Part shown: positions 16,653 to 25,670 of the stretch, in pieces | Position numbering within the stretch: position 1 is the first letter of the stretch | How the letters are laid out: each line of letters opens with the position of its first letter | Assembly: GCF_031844685.1 (NCBI RefSeq) | Contig: NZ_CP134605.1 | Location: 4,895,001-4,959,000 of the forward strand | Reading direction: 5' to 3' | DNA length: 64,000 nucleotides | From: Streptomyces sp. ITFR-21 | Lineage (GTDB): Bacteria; Actinomycetota; Actinomycetes; Streptomycetales; Streptomycetaceae | The notes under the pieces: generated by a model | What the model was told of the DNA's origin: nothing | The model's database searches: none | What the model saw: the letters and a program-made list of their open reading frames with translations, nothing else | Translations under genes and position numbers: made by a program

Positions 16653-18128
16653 CTACGGACGGTGGGGCTGGCGGGTGCGGGCGAAGTCGCCGCGCAGGAC
16701 GCGGGCGGCGAGGCCGTCGGGGCTGCCGCCGCCGGCGTCGTCGCCGGTTCCGGTCGGGCCGGGCTCGTCCGGGATCAGCGAGCCGTACCCGGTGGCCGCC
16801 CACACGCTCTCCCGCGCCGGGAGCTCGAAGTAGGGGACCAGGCGGCCGTCCGCGGTGCGGTCGGTCAGGACCTCGGGGGCGCGGTGGGCGCGCAGCGACC
16901 GCTCGCAGTCGCGGCAGACGGCCACGTCCAGGGCCTCCCGGCGGCCCAGGGGCCGCCAGGCGGTGCGGTGGACGGCCCGGCCGTGCAGCGGGTCGAAGAA
17001 GCACAGCGGCAGGGCGCCGGTGTTGCCGTCCAGTGCGTCCCGCCCCTCGGCGACCAGCACCAGGACGCCCGCCAGGTCGGGTATCCCGCGGGCCCCGTCC
17101 AGCACCTTGCCCGCCGCCGCGTACGCGTCCAGCGCCCGGCTCAGCCCCGGCCGGGGCGCCGCAGCCTCGGCCGCCTCGCCGAGCGCGATGACCTCCGCCT
17201 CCGCCCGCCGCCGCAGTCCCGCCTCGTCCGCCGCCCGTCCGGCCGCGAACACCGCCTGCGGGAAGGCGTACGGGCCCGTACGCTTCGCCTCGCGCCGCCG
17301 TCTCACCAGCAGCAGGCCGCCGAGAACCGCCACCGCGGCGGCGGCGCCCAGCGAGACCGGCAGCGCCGCGCCGCCGCCGGAGCCACCGCCGCGCTTGGCG
17401 GCCCGGGAGGCGGTGCCGCCCAGGTCCGCCGTCGCCTCCTTGTAGACCCGGGCGCCGTCGCCCGCCGCGATCAGGTCGATCGCCTTGTCCACCCGGTCGG
17501 CGATCCCCGCGTTCCTGGTCTGGTCCAGGAACCCGACCGCCCACACCGCGTACCGGGCCTGGTGCCGGTCGTCGGGCCACTCGTAGCCGTCGAGCATGTC
17601 GGTCGACTGGTCCATGGTGATCAGGATCAGGTCGTGCAGGCCCAGCCGGTCGTGCACGACGCTCGCCAGGACGGAGGAGTCGCCGTCGAAGGCGTCCCCC
17701 TTCACCAGCGGCACCAGCGCCACCTTCACCGGCAGCCCGGTCCGCGCGATCCGCGCCGCCACCTCCTGCCGCCGTGCGGCCGGTACGGCGCCCGCGTAGG
17801 CGGGGTCCACGTACACCGGCGAGGTACGCAGCGCGTCGGCGACCCGCTCGCCGGGCCCGGCCGGCGCCGCCCCCGCGGGCGCGGCTCCCAGCAGCAGCCC
17901 CAGTACCAGCGCCCCGGCCGCGCCGAGCGCCAGGGCCCCGCGCCGCAGCCGTCGGCCGCCACCCGGGCCGCCGGTGCCGCCGCTCGGGCCTCCGCGGGCG
18001 GCCACGCCGGTGCCGGCGGCCGTGCCGCGCCGGCCGGACCCGGCGCCGCGCCCGCCCGCCGCCGCGTCCCGCTCCGGGCCGTGCTGCGCGGCTTCCGCCC
18101 GGACCCGGCCCCCGTGCTCACTGGACAC
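16653..18128 (-). CDS. Predicted membrane protein, paralogue of the upstream gene
   Basis: No named family is recognised. The 491-residue protein has a long low-complexity Gly/Ala/Arg N-terminus (about 1-60) and a hydrophobic signal or anchor (about 65-85). An extracytoplasmic alpha/beta domain (about 90-245) carries SPVYVDPAYA and VHDRLGLHDLILI. A second membrane helix near 260-280 ends in VRRRR. The cytoplasmic helical C-terminal part contains LCFFDPLHGRA and AVCRDCERSL, a paired-cysteine motif that may bind metal. The upstream protein has the same order of parts. The start is GTG 18128, overlapping the upstream gene's stop by 11 bp, so translation is probably coupled. The TPM-domain fold is a possibility I cannot confirm. 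Confidence 0.75.
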   Translation of the reverse strand: MSSEHGGRVRAEAAQHGPERDAAAGGRGAGSGRRGTAAGTGVAARGGPSGGTGGPGGGRRLRRGALALGAAGALVLGLLLGAAPAGAAPAGPGERVADALRTSPVYVDPAYAGAVPAARRQEVAARIARTGLPVKVALVPLVKGDAFDGDSSVLASVVHDRLGLHDLILITMDQSTDMLDGYEWPDDRHQARYAVWAVGFLDQTRNAGIADRVDKAIDLIAAGDGARVYKEATADLGGTASRAAKRGGGSGGGAALPVSLGAAAAVAVLGGLLLVRRRREAKRTGPYAFPQAVFAAGRAADEAGLRRRAEAEVIALGEAAEAAAPRPGLSRALDAYAAAGKVLDGARGIPDLAGVLVLVAEGRDALDGNTGALPLCFFDPLHGRAVHRTAWRPLGRREALDVAVCRDCERSLRAHRAPEVLTDRTADGRLVPYFELPARESVWAATGYGSLIPDEPGPTGTGDDAGGGSPDGLAARVLRGDFARTRQPHRP

Positions 18129-20181
18129 TCGCGTACTCCCTTGTGCGTTCGATCAGCCGGTCGAGACCGTCACCGACGGCCGGGAGGGGGCCCGGGGCGT
18201 CCTGGTAGGGGACGCGGGGGCCGCTCCGGGCGGGCAGGGTCAGGGGATGGACGGCCGTGGCGCGGCAGGCGGCGCACAGACGGCGGCGGTCGGGGGCGGC
18301 GCCCGCGCCCTTGCGCAGCTGCGCCGGGGCCTTCTCGGCGCGGCCGTGCAGCGGGTTGACGGCGCAGCAGTGGTTGTAGGGGTGGCCGTCGAGGGCGGCC
18401 TGGCCGGCGCGGGCCAGGACGATCGCCGCGGTCCGGTCGGCCGGGGAGGCGTTGTCGGCGGTGAGCAGCACCGCGGCGTCCAGGTACTCCCAGACCCGGG
18501 CCCGGGTCGCGGCGGACGGGTCCGCCGCCGCGAACCCGGCGGCCAGCGCGTCCACTTCCCGCCGGGCGGCGCGGGCGAGGTAGCCGGCCGAGGGACGGCT
18601 CGGCGCCCTCGGCGCGGCGCGCCGGCCCGGGACGGCCGCCCGGCGGCGGCGGATCGCCGCGACCGAGCCCCGGGTTCCGGCGGTGAGCGCGAGCAGCAGG
18701 GCCGCGCCGAGGGCCCCCATCACCAGGCCCGGCCAGAAGTCCCCGTGGTAGAGGCCCGGCAGCCGGTGGTCGTCCAGTGCCGGTGCGGGCTCGTCGGGGC
18801 CCTCGGCGGCGGAGGTGGTGCGCGGCACCTTGACGAGGTACGTCATCAGCTGGTCCAGGCGGGCGCCGAGCCGGTGGTCGTCGGCCTGGTAGGTCTGGTC
18901 GTAGCCGATGGCGGCGGGCAGCAAGGTGCCGTAACCCGCGTCCAGCCGGAGCCCGTAGACGTAGACGTCGATGGTGCCGCCGAGCGGGTCGGCGACCACG
19001 TACACGCCGTCCTCGCCGAGCCGGCGGTGCAGCGCGGTGACGAACGCCTCGGTGTCGCCCGCGGACTCGTCGTCGGTGAGCTGGGGGACGACCGCGATCC
19101 GTATCGGCCCCGGGGTGAACGCGGCGATCCGGCGGTCGAGCCCGGCCAGAGTCGCCGCGTCCAACTGCTGCGGGCTCTCCGGGTCGGTGTAGACGGAGGC
19201 CCGCGCGAGGCCCGCCGCCACCCGGTCCACCCGGGCGGTCAGATCGGCCTGCGTGGGCCGGGGCGCGGGGCTGTCCAGGCTCTGGTCGAACAGCCGCGGT
19301 GCCCCGGCGCCGATGGCGAGCGCCAGCACCGCCGTGACGCCGAGCACGGCCGCACCGGCCGGTCCCGACCGGCGGCCGGCGCCGCCCCCGCCGCTCTTTT
19401 CGCCCTCGTCCTTCCCGCCCTTCCCGGCTTTGCCGCCTCGGCCGGCTCTGCCGCCCTTGCCGTTCCATCCGCCCGGCCCGTCGGCCCCGGCCAGGGCGCG
19501 CGCCCGCCGCCGCACCGCGTACCAGCCGAGCAGCAGCACCGTCAGCGGCACCCCGGCCAGGACGAGGCCGGTCAGGAAGGACTGGTCGGCCCGCCCCGTG
19601 CTGTCCAGGTAGAAGTCGGCGACCTCGCGGTTCGTGCCGCCGTACCGTTTGCGCAGCTGCGCCGCCCGCGCCGCCGCCTTGTCCGGGCCGGAGGCGACGG
19701 CGTCGGTGAACTCCTGGAAGGACCGCAGAGGTCCGGCGTCGTACGGCAGCCCGTAGAGCGCGATGGTGAAGGCGTCCTCGGCGGGGGCGGCCACTCCGAA
19801 GGCCCGCGCGTTGGCCACACCCAGCGGTCCGACCAGCACGTACAGCCCGTCCCGGCCCAGCCGGTCGTGGACGGTGCCGAGCAGGGTGTCGGCGCGGCTG
19901 CCCTGTTCGGGCAGCACCAGCACATACGTGGGCACGCCGGTGTGCCGGGCCAGCGCCGCGAACCGCGGGGCGGTGGACCGCGGCACCCGCCGGGGCAGCT
20001 GGTCGGTGACGTACACCGGGTTCGACCGCAGCGCCGCCGCCAGCCGTTCGGACTGCGGCGCGGCGTCCGCCGGCTCGGCCGCGGCCCGCCCGGCGCCGAG
20101 CGCCAGCACCGCCGCCGCCATCAGAAGGGCACCCGCGACCAGCCTCCCGGGACGCCCTCTTTCCTTGCTTCTCTTGTCCAT
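18118..20181 (-). CDS. Predicted membrane protein with duplicated extracytoplasmic domain
   Basis: No named family is recognised. The protein starts with a signal or anchor (RPGRLVAGALLMAAAVLALG). An extracytoplasmic domain follows (NPVYVTDQLP, VHDRLGRDGLYVLVG). A membrane helix near residue 195 is followed by a basic, Gly-rich stretch and another helix. A second copy of the same domain type comes next (ASVYTDPESPQ, RRLGEDGVYVV), then a third membrane segment and a cytoplasmic tail with CCAVNPLHGRAEK and RRLCAACRATA. The downstream paralogue has one such domain and the same Cys/NPLHG tail. ATG 20181 is preferred (GGAG 6 bases upstream); ATG 20193 is possible. The two genes overlap by 11 bp and form one operon. 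Confidence 0.75.
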   Translation of the reverse strand: MDKRSKERGRPGRLVAGALLMAAAVLALGAGRAAAEPADAAPQSERLAAALRSNPVYVTDQLPRRVPRSTAPRFAALARHTGVPTYVLVLPEQGSRADTLLGTVHDRLGRDGLYVLVGPLGVANARAFGVAAPAEDAFTIALYGLPYDAGPLRSFQEFTDAVASGPDKAAARAAQLRKRYGGTNREVADFYLDSTGRADQSFLTGLVLAGVPLTVLLLGWYAVRRRARALAGADGPGGWNGKGGRAGRGGKAGKGGKDEGEKSGGGGAGRRSGPAGAAVLGVTAVLALAIGAGAPRLFDQSLDSPAPRPTQADLTARVDRVAAGLARASVYTDPESPQQLDAATLAGLDRRIAAFTPGPIRIAVVPQLTDDESAGDTEAFVTALHRRLGEDGVYVVADPLGGTIDVYVYGLRLDAGYGTLLPAAIGYDQTYQADDHRLGARLDQLMTYLVKVPRTTSAAEGPDEPAPALDDHRLPGLYHGDFWPGLVMGALGAALLLALTAGTRGSVAAIRRRRAAVPGRRAAPRAPSRPSAGYLARAARREVDALAAGFAAADPSAATRARVWEYLDAAVLLTADNASPADRTAAIVLARAGQAALDGHPYNHCCAVNPLHGRAEKAPAQLRKGAGAAPDRRRLCAACRATAVHPLTLPARSGPRVPYQDAPGPLPAVGDGLDRLIERTREYASVQ

Positions 20182-20394
20182 CACCGGCTCCATCCCCCGT
20201 GCCTGACGCACCAGACCTTAGCGGGGGGCACGGACGGCGGCACCGGCCGTCCCCTTAACCGGCCCGCGCGGAGCCCGTATCGAGCCCCGCCGTTCACAAA
20301 GCGGTTCTCCGTTCACGTCCTTGACGCCTTCTTTGGGCGGGCGCAGACTTCCAGTCGTTTGCGCTCAGCTCCTGAACCCGCAGGCCGACGACGC

Positions 20395-20866
20395 CCTCTT
20401 GGACTATTGGAGAAGACGGCTGAAGCCCGGCCAGACCCGGACGGTACGGCTCACCCTCGGGCCGGACGACCTGCGGGTGTGGGACAGCGCCGCACACGAC
20501 TGGACGGTGCCGGACGGCCGTTACCCGGTCTACGTCGGCCAGTCGTCGGCCGGTACGCCGCTCGCCGGTACGGTCACGGTCCGCCGGACCGTCGGCACGC
20601 AGTACGTGTCGGTGGCCGCCCCCGGCACCACCGACGCGGGCCCGGACGGTGCGGCAGACCTTCACCAACACCGGCGACTCCACGGTCCGGGACCTGCGGC
20701 TCGCCCTCGACCTGCCCGCGGGCTGGACGGCGAAGCCCGCCGCGCACGCGAAGGCGGCCGCGGCGGTGGGCCCGCACTCCTCGGTCAGCACCTCCTGGAG
20801 CGTCACGGCGCCCGTCGCCGCCCCCGCACCAGGGGGCGCCGGCGGGCGTCCCGTCCGCCTCCCGCG
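20395..20866 (+). pseudogene. Remnant of a GH3-type glycosidase C-terminus
   Basis: Only the tail of a secreted glycoside hydrolase is left. The first frame encodes the fibronectin-III-like domain that ends GH3 beta-glucosidases (RLKPGQTRTVRLTLGPDDL, RVWDSAAHDW, DGRYPVYVGQSS). Around 20650 the homologous sequence jumps frame and continues as a NEW3-type module (RQTFTNTGDSTVRDLRLAL, LDLPAGWTAKP) until about 20860. The whole catalytic part and any start are missing, and the frame is broken. A sizeable deletion followed by drift is the simplest reading. Confidence 0.72.
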
Positions 20867-20890
20867 CCCTCCCGCGCCCTTCCCGCGCTC

Positions 20891-22129
20891 TCAGGCTTCC
20901 TCGGCCACCGGGACGGACGGGTCGGGGACGTGCGGGAGGACGTCGGTGACGTAGCTGGCGACGGTCGCCTCGAGGCCCACGTCGTGCTGGGCGCGTTCGG
21001 ACAGGTACCAGCGGTGTTCGAGCAGCTCGTGGTACAGCTGGGCGGGGTCCATCCTGCCGCGCAGGTCGGCCGGGACGGTGCGGACGGCGGGGCGGAAGAC
21101 CTCGCGGACCCAGCGGTGGGCGAGCACCTCGGGGCGGGCGCCGAGCGGGTCGCCGGGAGCGTAGTCGTCCTGGGTGGCCATCCAGGACTCCAAATCGTTG
21201 AGCAGGCTGCGCGCCTGGTTCTCCTCGGTGTCCAGGCCGGTGAGGCGGAGCAGCTGGCGCTGGTGGTGGCCGGCGTCGACGACCTTGGGGACGAAGGCGA
21301 CGGTGTCGCCGCCCGGGGAGTGCTGGATCTGCATCTCGGCGACGTCGAAGCCGAGGTCGTTGAGGCGGCGGATCCTGCGGTCGATGTGGTGCCGCTTGCC
21401 GGTCGGGTAGACGGACTCGCTGGTCAGTTCGTGCCACAGGTCGCCGTAGCGGGCGCAGATCGCGTCGGCGAAGGTCAGCGGGTCGACCGAGGGGTGCAGC
21501 GAGCCGCCCGCCTCCAGGTCCATCAGCTCGCCGGCGATGTTCAGCCGGGCCACCTCGATGTCGTAGTCGCGCTGGCCGTCGCTCAGACCCGGCTGCACCT
21601 GGCCGGTCTCGGCGTCCACCAGGTACGCGGCATAGGCGCCGGCGTCGCGGCGGAAGAGGGTGTTGGACAGCGAGCAGTCGCCCCAGGCGAAACCGATCAG
21701 GTGCAGCCGGACCAGCAGCACGGCCAGCGCGTCCAGCAGCCGGTTGACGGTGCCCGGCCGCATCGTCGTCTCGAACATCGACCGGTACGGCAGCGAGCCG
21801 TTGAGGTGGCGGGTGATCAGGGCCGGCTCCAGCGCCTCGCCGGCCGCGTCGACCCGCCCGGTGACCACCGCGATCGGGTCCACCGCGGGTATCCCCAGCC
21901 GGTCCAGGTCGCGCAGCAGCCCGTACTCGCGTACCGCCGCCCACTCGCTGACCTCCTTGATCGCCACCACCTCCTGCCCGGCGCGGGCGAAGCGCACCAC
22001 GTGCCGGGAGATGCCGCGGGGGAGGGCGACCAGGGAGGCGTCCGGCCACTGTTCGAGCGGCAGGTGCCATTCCAGGTCGAGAAGGTCCGACGGGTGCTCC
22101 GCGTCGAAGGCCTTGATCTGCAGTGGCAC
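20891..22129 (-). CDS. DUF4032 family kinase-like protein
   Basis: This 412-residue cytoplasmic protein matches the actinobacterial DUF4032 family, whose N-terminal half has a lipopolysaccharide-kinase-like fold. A kinase-like catalytic loop is visible (GFAWGDCSLSNTLF, the WGDxxxxN form of HGDxxxxN), followed by a metal-site-like LVDAETG. The preceding region contains an ATP-site-like lysine (VVAIKEVSEWAA). The C-terminal part (about 225-400) is helical. The substrate is unknown. It starts at GTG 22129 and diverges from the Asp23 gene across 224 bp. Confidence 0.85.
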   Translation of the reverse strand: MPLQIKAFDAEHPSDLLDLEWHLPLEQWPDASLVALPRGISRHVVRFARAGQEVVAIKEVSEWAAVREYGLLRDLDRLGIPAVDPIAVVTGRVDAAGEALEPALITRHLNGSLPYRSMFETTMRPGTVNRLLDALAVLLVRLHLIGFAWGDCSLSNTLFRRDAGAYAAYLVDAETGQVQPGLSDGQRDYDIEVARLNIAGELMDLEAGGSLHPSVDPLTFADAICARYGDLWHELTSESVYPTGKRHHIDRRIRRLNDLGFDVAEMQIQHSPGGDTVAFVPKVVDAGHHQRQLLRLTGLDTEENQARSLLNDLESWMATQDDYAPGDPLGARPEVLAHRWVREVFRPAVRTVPADLRGRMDPAQLYHELLEHRWYLSERAQHDVGLEATVASYVTDVLPHVPDPSVPVAEEA

Positions 22130-22353
22130 GGGATGCCTCGGTTTCTCTCGCGTCGTCCGCTTGCCGGCCTGTCGGCCTGTCCGCTGGTCACGTCCGCCGG
22201 ACGGTCCACCGTCAGGAGTCTAAGCAGGCCGTCCAGGGGGTCCGGCCGTCCGCCATGGTGGTGAAGTGGCGGGTGGCAGTGACCGGCGCCACAGTGAAGG
22301 GGAGGGGGCCGACAGCCATTCCGTCGTGAATGCTTCTGCGAAGGGGATTCCCC

Positions 22354-22788
22354 GTGGCGAACACCGAGAATGTGACCGGAGCCGTGACCAGCAGGAAGAA
22401 GGACGTGTCGGGCCGGACGTCCATCGCCGATTCGGTGGTGGCGACGATCGCCGGCATCGCCACCCGTGAGGTCGACGGCGTGCACGCCATGGGCGCCGGC
22501 GCCTCCCGCGCGGTGGGCGCGGTACGGGACCGGGTGGCCCGCTCCGCCGACCCCACCCGCGGGGTGAAGGTCGAGGTCGGCGAGAAGCAGGCCGCCGTCG
22601 ACCTGGACATCGCGGTCCTGTACGACGTGGAGATCGCCGACACGGCGGCGGAGATCCGTACCGAGGTGGCGACCGCCGTGGAGCGGATGACCGGCCTGGA
22701 GGTCGTGGAGGTCAACGTCAACGTGCGCGACGTCCACGTTCCCGGCGACGACGGCGACGAGGACGAGGACGACGCCCGGGTCAGGTGA
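22354..22788 (+). CDS. Asp23/Gls24 family envelope-stress protein
   Basis: This 144-residue protein carries an Asp23 domain over most of its length. It contains the typical IADSVVATIAGIATREVDGV start, GVKVEVGEKQAAVDLDIAV in the core, and VERMTGLEVVEVNVNVRDVH near the end. The tail is acidic (DDGDEDEDD). Members are linked to alkaline and cell-envelope stress in Gram-positive bacteria and often sit at the membrane through partners. GTG 22354 is chosen, with AAGGGGAT just upstream. It stands alone between a divergent DUF4032 gene and the dhaKL pair. Confidence 0.88.
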   Translation: MANTENVTGAVTSRKKDVSGRTSIADSVVATIAGIATREVDGVHAMGAGASRAVGAVRDRVARSADPTRGVKVEVGEKQAAVDLDIAVLYDVEIADTAAEIRTEVATAVERMTGLEVVEVNVNVRDVHVPGDDGDEDEDDARVR

Positions 22789-22948
22789 CCGCCGGGCGCG
22801 GGCCGGGAGCCCCTCGGATCCCGGCTCGCGGTGTGTATACCACATAGTGCTACCAGTCGTGGCGTTGAGTTGCCGGTCCCGCCGTCACCACTCAGCATGA
22901 GGTGACAGGAGACCGCCCGCCGTTCTCCGGAAAGGTGTGGCATCGCTC

Positions 22949-23947
22949 ATGGGTCTCTACTTCGCGAACGCGATCGACAACCTGGTGGTCGACGCGCTGG
23001 CCGGATTCGCCCGCGCGCACGCCGGAACGGTGACCTGGAACGAGCCGGACGGCTATGTGCGCGCGCTGCACACCTCCCCGGCCCGCCGGGTCGGACTGGT
23101 GTCCGGCGGCGGCTCCGGACACGAACCGCTGCACATCGGCTACGTGGGCGCGGGCATGCTGGACGCGGCCTGTCCCGGCCGGATCTTCGCCTCGCCGCAC
23201 AACCGGGCCATCTTCGCCGCCTCCCGGGCGGTGGCCCGCGAGGACGGCGTGCTGCACCTGGTGAAGAACTACACCGGCGACAAGATCAACTTCGGTATCG
23301 CCGCGGAACGGCTCGCCCGCGAGGACATCCCCTGCGGCCGGGTCCTGATCGACGACGACCTCGCCTCGGAGTCGGCGGAGGTCGCCAACGGACGGCGCGG
23401 CACCGGGGCGACCCTGTTGGTGGAGAAGATCCTCGGCGCCGCGGCGGACACCGGCCTGGGCCTGAACGACCTGGTCGCCCTCGGCACCGACCTGGTCGCC
23501 CGCTGCCGCAGCCTCGCGGTGGCCTCCGCCCCGCACACCGCCCCCGCCACCGGCCTGCCCGCCTTCGACCTGCCGGCCGGCGACATCGAGTACGGCGTCG
23601 GCATCCACGGCGAGCGCGCCCGGCACACCCTCGGCGGCGGCCGGCCGCTGCGCGAACTGGCCGAGGACATGGTGGACACGCTGACCGGCTCCCTCGGGGT
23701 GGGCTCGGGCACCGAGGTCGTCGTCCTGGTCAACGGGCTGGGCGCGATCACCATGATGGAGCTCTACGCGGTGCTGAACGAGGTGACCCGGCGGCTCGAC
23801 GACCGCGGCGCGCGGACGGTACGCACCCTGGTCGGCGACTTCGTGACGGCGCTGGACATGCGCGGCTTCTCGCTGACGCTGCTGCGGGCCGACGAGGCGA
23901 CCCTCACCTACTTCGACGCCCCGGCCCGCACCCCGGCCTGGACCTGA
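22949..23947 (+). CDS. dhaK: Dihydroxyacetone kinase subunit DhaK
   Basis: This is the dihydroxyacetone-binding subunit of 332 residues. The substrate-binding SGGGSGHEP motif is at about 52-60, and the histidine that forms the hemiaminal with dihydroxyacetone is H220 in GVGIHGERA. The TGDKINF motif is also present. The product is dihydroxyacetone phosphate. The start is ATG 22949; an in-frame GTG at 22937 sits too close to the AAGG site. dhaL follows 12 bp downstream. There is no dhaM next to it, so the phosphoryl donor (PTS-linked DhaM or ATP) is not shown by this window. An AfsA gene that needs dihydroxyacetone phosphate lies 1.7 kb further on. Confidence 0.93.
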   Translation: MGLYFANAIDNLVVDALAGFARAHAGTVTWNEPDGYVRALHTSPARRVGLVSGGGSGHEPLHIGYVGAGMLDAACPGRIFASPHNRAIFAASRAVAREDGVLHLVKNYTGDKINFGIAAERLAREDIPCGRVLIDDDLASESAEVANGRRGTGATLLVEKILGAAADTGLGLNDLVALGTDLVARCRSLAVASAPHTAPATGLPAFDLPAGDIEYGVGIHGERARHTLGGGRPLRELAEDMVDTLTGSLGVGSGTEVVVLVNGLGAITMMELYAVLNEVTRRLDDRGARTVRTLVGDFVTALDMRGFSLTLLRADEATLTYFDAPARTPAWT

Positions 23948-23959
23948 CGGGAGACGCCC

Positions 23960-24649
23960 ATGCCCACACGAACCGACGCGGGATTCGCGCCCGGCTTCAC
24001 CGACACCTGGATGCGCCGGTTCGCGGCCTGCGCCTCGGCGACCGAGGCCGAGCTCAGCGCGCTGGACCAGCAGGTCGGCGACGGCGACTTCGGCGCGAAC
24101 CTGGTGGCCGGGCTACAGGCCACGCTCAGCCGGCTCGGCGCCGACGACGGCACCGCGACGGCTGGCGCGCCGCTGGACGCGGCGGCGGCGGCCTTCCTGG
24201 ACGAGGTCGGCGGTACCAGCGGGCCGCTGTTCGGCCTGCTCTTCCAGGAGATGGCCGCCGCGGTGGCCGCCGCGGGCGACGCGCTGAACCTCGGCGCGCT
24301 GGCGGCGGGCGTCGGCAACGGACTGGCGGCGATCCAGCGGGTGGGCGAGGCGTCGGTCGGCGACAAGACGCTGATCGACGCGCTGGCCCCGGCCTGCGCG
24401 GCCCTCACCTCCTATCCGCCGGACGCCGACCCGGCCGAGGCGCTCTCCCGCGCCGCCCGCGCCGCCTGGGGCGGTGTCGCCGACACCGCCCGGCTCACCG
24501 CCCGGCGGGGTCGGGCCAGCTATCTCGGCGACCGCGCCGCCGGTGTGCCGGACCCCGGCGCGGTCGGTATCGGACTGCTGTTCTCCACGGCCGAGCAGCC
24601 TGTGACCCGGCTGGCTCCTTTCCTGCCGGGCGCCGAACGCACGGCCTGA
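23960..24649 (+). CDS. dhaL: Dihydroxyacetone kinase subunit DhaL
   Basis: This nucleotide-binding subunit of 229 residues partners DhaK. The Asp cage that holds the metals and ADP/ATP is visible in LDQQVGDGDFGANLV. The glycine-rich loop VGGTSGPLFG and the later VGDKTLIDAL are also standard. The RRGRASYLGDRAAGVPDPGA end matches the family's C-terminus. ATG 23960 lies 12 bp after the dhaK stop with GGGAG upstream, so the two are co-transcribed. The next gene converges from the other strand, with a small hairpin between. Confidence 0.93.
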   Translation: MPTRTDAGFAPGFTDTWMRRFAACASATEAELSALDQQVGDGDFGANLVAGLQATLSRLGADDGTATAGAPLDAAAAAFLDEVGGTSGPLFGLLFQEMAAAVAAAGDALNLGALAAGVGNGLAAIQRVGEASVGDKTLIDALAPACAALTSYPPDADPAEALSRAARAAWGGVADTARLTARRGRASYLGDRAAGVPDPGAVGIGLLFSTAEQPVTRLAPFLPGAERTA

Positions 24650-24676
24650 GGCGGCGGGCCGCCCGTCCGGCCGACT

Positions 24677-24692
24677 CGGGGCACCTGCCCCG
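24677..24692. terminator. Hairpin between convergent dhaL and HAD genes
   Basis: A 7-bp inverted repeat (cggggca and tgccccg) surrounds a 2-base centre, 28 bp after the dhaL stop. GC-rich repeats continue to 24755. It is a modest terminator candidate for the convergent pair. Confidence 0.5.
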
Positions 24693-24772
24693 GGGGGCGC
24701 CGGGCGCGGTCCGGCCGGCTGCCGGGCCGGTCGCACCGCCGGCCGGTCGGCCGGCTTAGGACGCCGGGCCGG

Positions 24773-25465
24773 TCAGGCGGTCAGCTGCCGGCTGACCCGC
24801 CGGCTCGCCCAGTCGAAGATCTCCGGCTCGTCGAGGGAGCGGACCCACAGGTCGACGCGGTCGGCGACCTCCTCGCCCGGCCAGGGGCCGACGCCCAGGA
24901 TCCGCAGGCCGGCCCGGGAGGCGGCCTCCACGCCGCAGCCGGAGTCCTCGACGGCGAGGGTGTCGGCCGGCGCGGCCCCGCAGGCGCGGGCCGCGCTGAG
25001 GTAGACGTCCGGGTGCGGCTTGGGGCGGTTGCCGTCGTCGGGGACGACGACGTGGTCGAAGTGGTGCAGCAGCTCCGCGTCGCGCAGGCAGGTCTCCACG
25101 ACGTCCCGCGGGCAGTTGCTGGCGACCGCGAGCGGTGCGAACTTGGCGGCGTTGGCGACCAGTTCACGGGCGCCGGGCATGGTCTGCGGGTTCTGGGCGA
25201 CCAGCGTCCTGAAGTGCCCGAGGAGCCGGGCGGTCAGGTCCGCGCCGAGCTCCGGCCGGCCCGCCTCGTCGGCCATGAGCTGCCCGCACTGGGTGTAGTG
25301 CAGACCCTTTGCGCGCTCGGCGAATTCCGGGGCGGCGACGAGACCGAAATCCCGCAGGGTGAGATCGCGGGCGTCCTGCCAATGCCGCTCGGTGTCCATG
25401 AGGGTGCCGTCGCAGTCGAACACGATGGCCGCGGGGGTCCAGGAATAGATGCGATGAGAGTTCAT
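24773..25465 (-). CDS. HAD-superfamily phosphatase (phosphoglucomutase-like subgroup)
   Basis: This soluble phosphatase of 230 residues has the four HAD motifs: nucleophile VFDCDGTLMDTE, motif II around VASNCPRD, the KPHPDVYL lysine motif, and AVEDSGCGVEAA. The cap sequence suits subclass I, as in beta-phosphoglucomutase and sugar phosphatases. The gene sits beside an AfsA homologue on the same strand. HAD phosphatases (for example MmfP in the methylenomycin furan pathway) are found with AfsA enzymes, where a phosphorylated intermediate must be dephosphorylated. That role is inferred here. ATG 25465 is chosen, with GGAA upstream. A palindrome at 25612-25631 lies 150 bp upstream. Confidence 0.88.
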   Translation of the reverse strand: MNSHRIYSWTPAAIVFDCDGTLMDTERHWQDARDLTLRDFGLVAAPEFAERAKGLHYTQCGQLMADEAGRPELGADLTARLLGHFRTLVAQNPQTMPGARELVANAAKFAPLAVASNCPRDVVETCLRDAELLHHFDHVVVPDDGNRPKPHPDVYLSAARACGAAPADTLAVEDSGCGVEAASRAGLRILGVGPWPGEEVADRVDLWVRSLDEPEIFDWASRRVSRQLTA

Positions 25466-25611
25466 CGGGGAGTTCCGTTCGAGAATGCCTGAAAGCGCCG
25501 GGGAGTGCCGCCGCATTGGCGCGGCGGTCGGTCGGCGCGCCGGTGGATCAGGCAGGCGCGGGCTCTCAGTGGACGCAGCCCGATAAGGAGGCGCTGTAAG
25601 CGACCACCAAG

Positions 25612-25631
25612 AACATATCGATCGTTATGTT
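25612..25631. promoter_or_regulatory. AT-rich palindrome, possible butyrolactone-receptor site
   Basis: The arms aacata (25612-25617) and tatgtt (25626-25631) are perfect inverted repeats separated by 8 bases, in a locally AT-rich stretch. The half-site resembles those of autoregulatory elements bound by gamma-butyrolactone receptors. It sits between the afsA-like stop and the HAD gene start, so it could control the HAD gene. Confidence 0.55.
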
Positions 25632-25670
25632 ATTGACCGACACGCAAGGTAGTCAAGTGAATGCGCAAAG

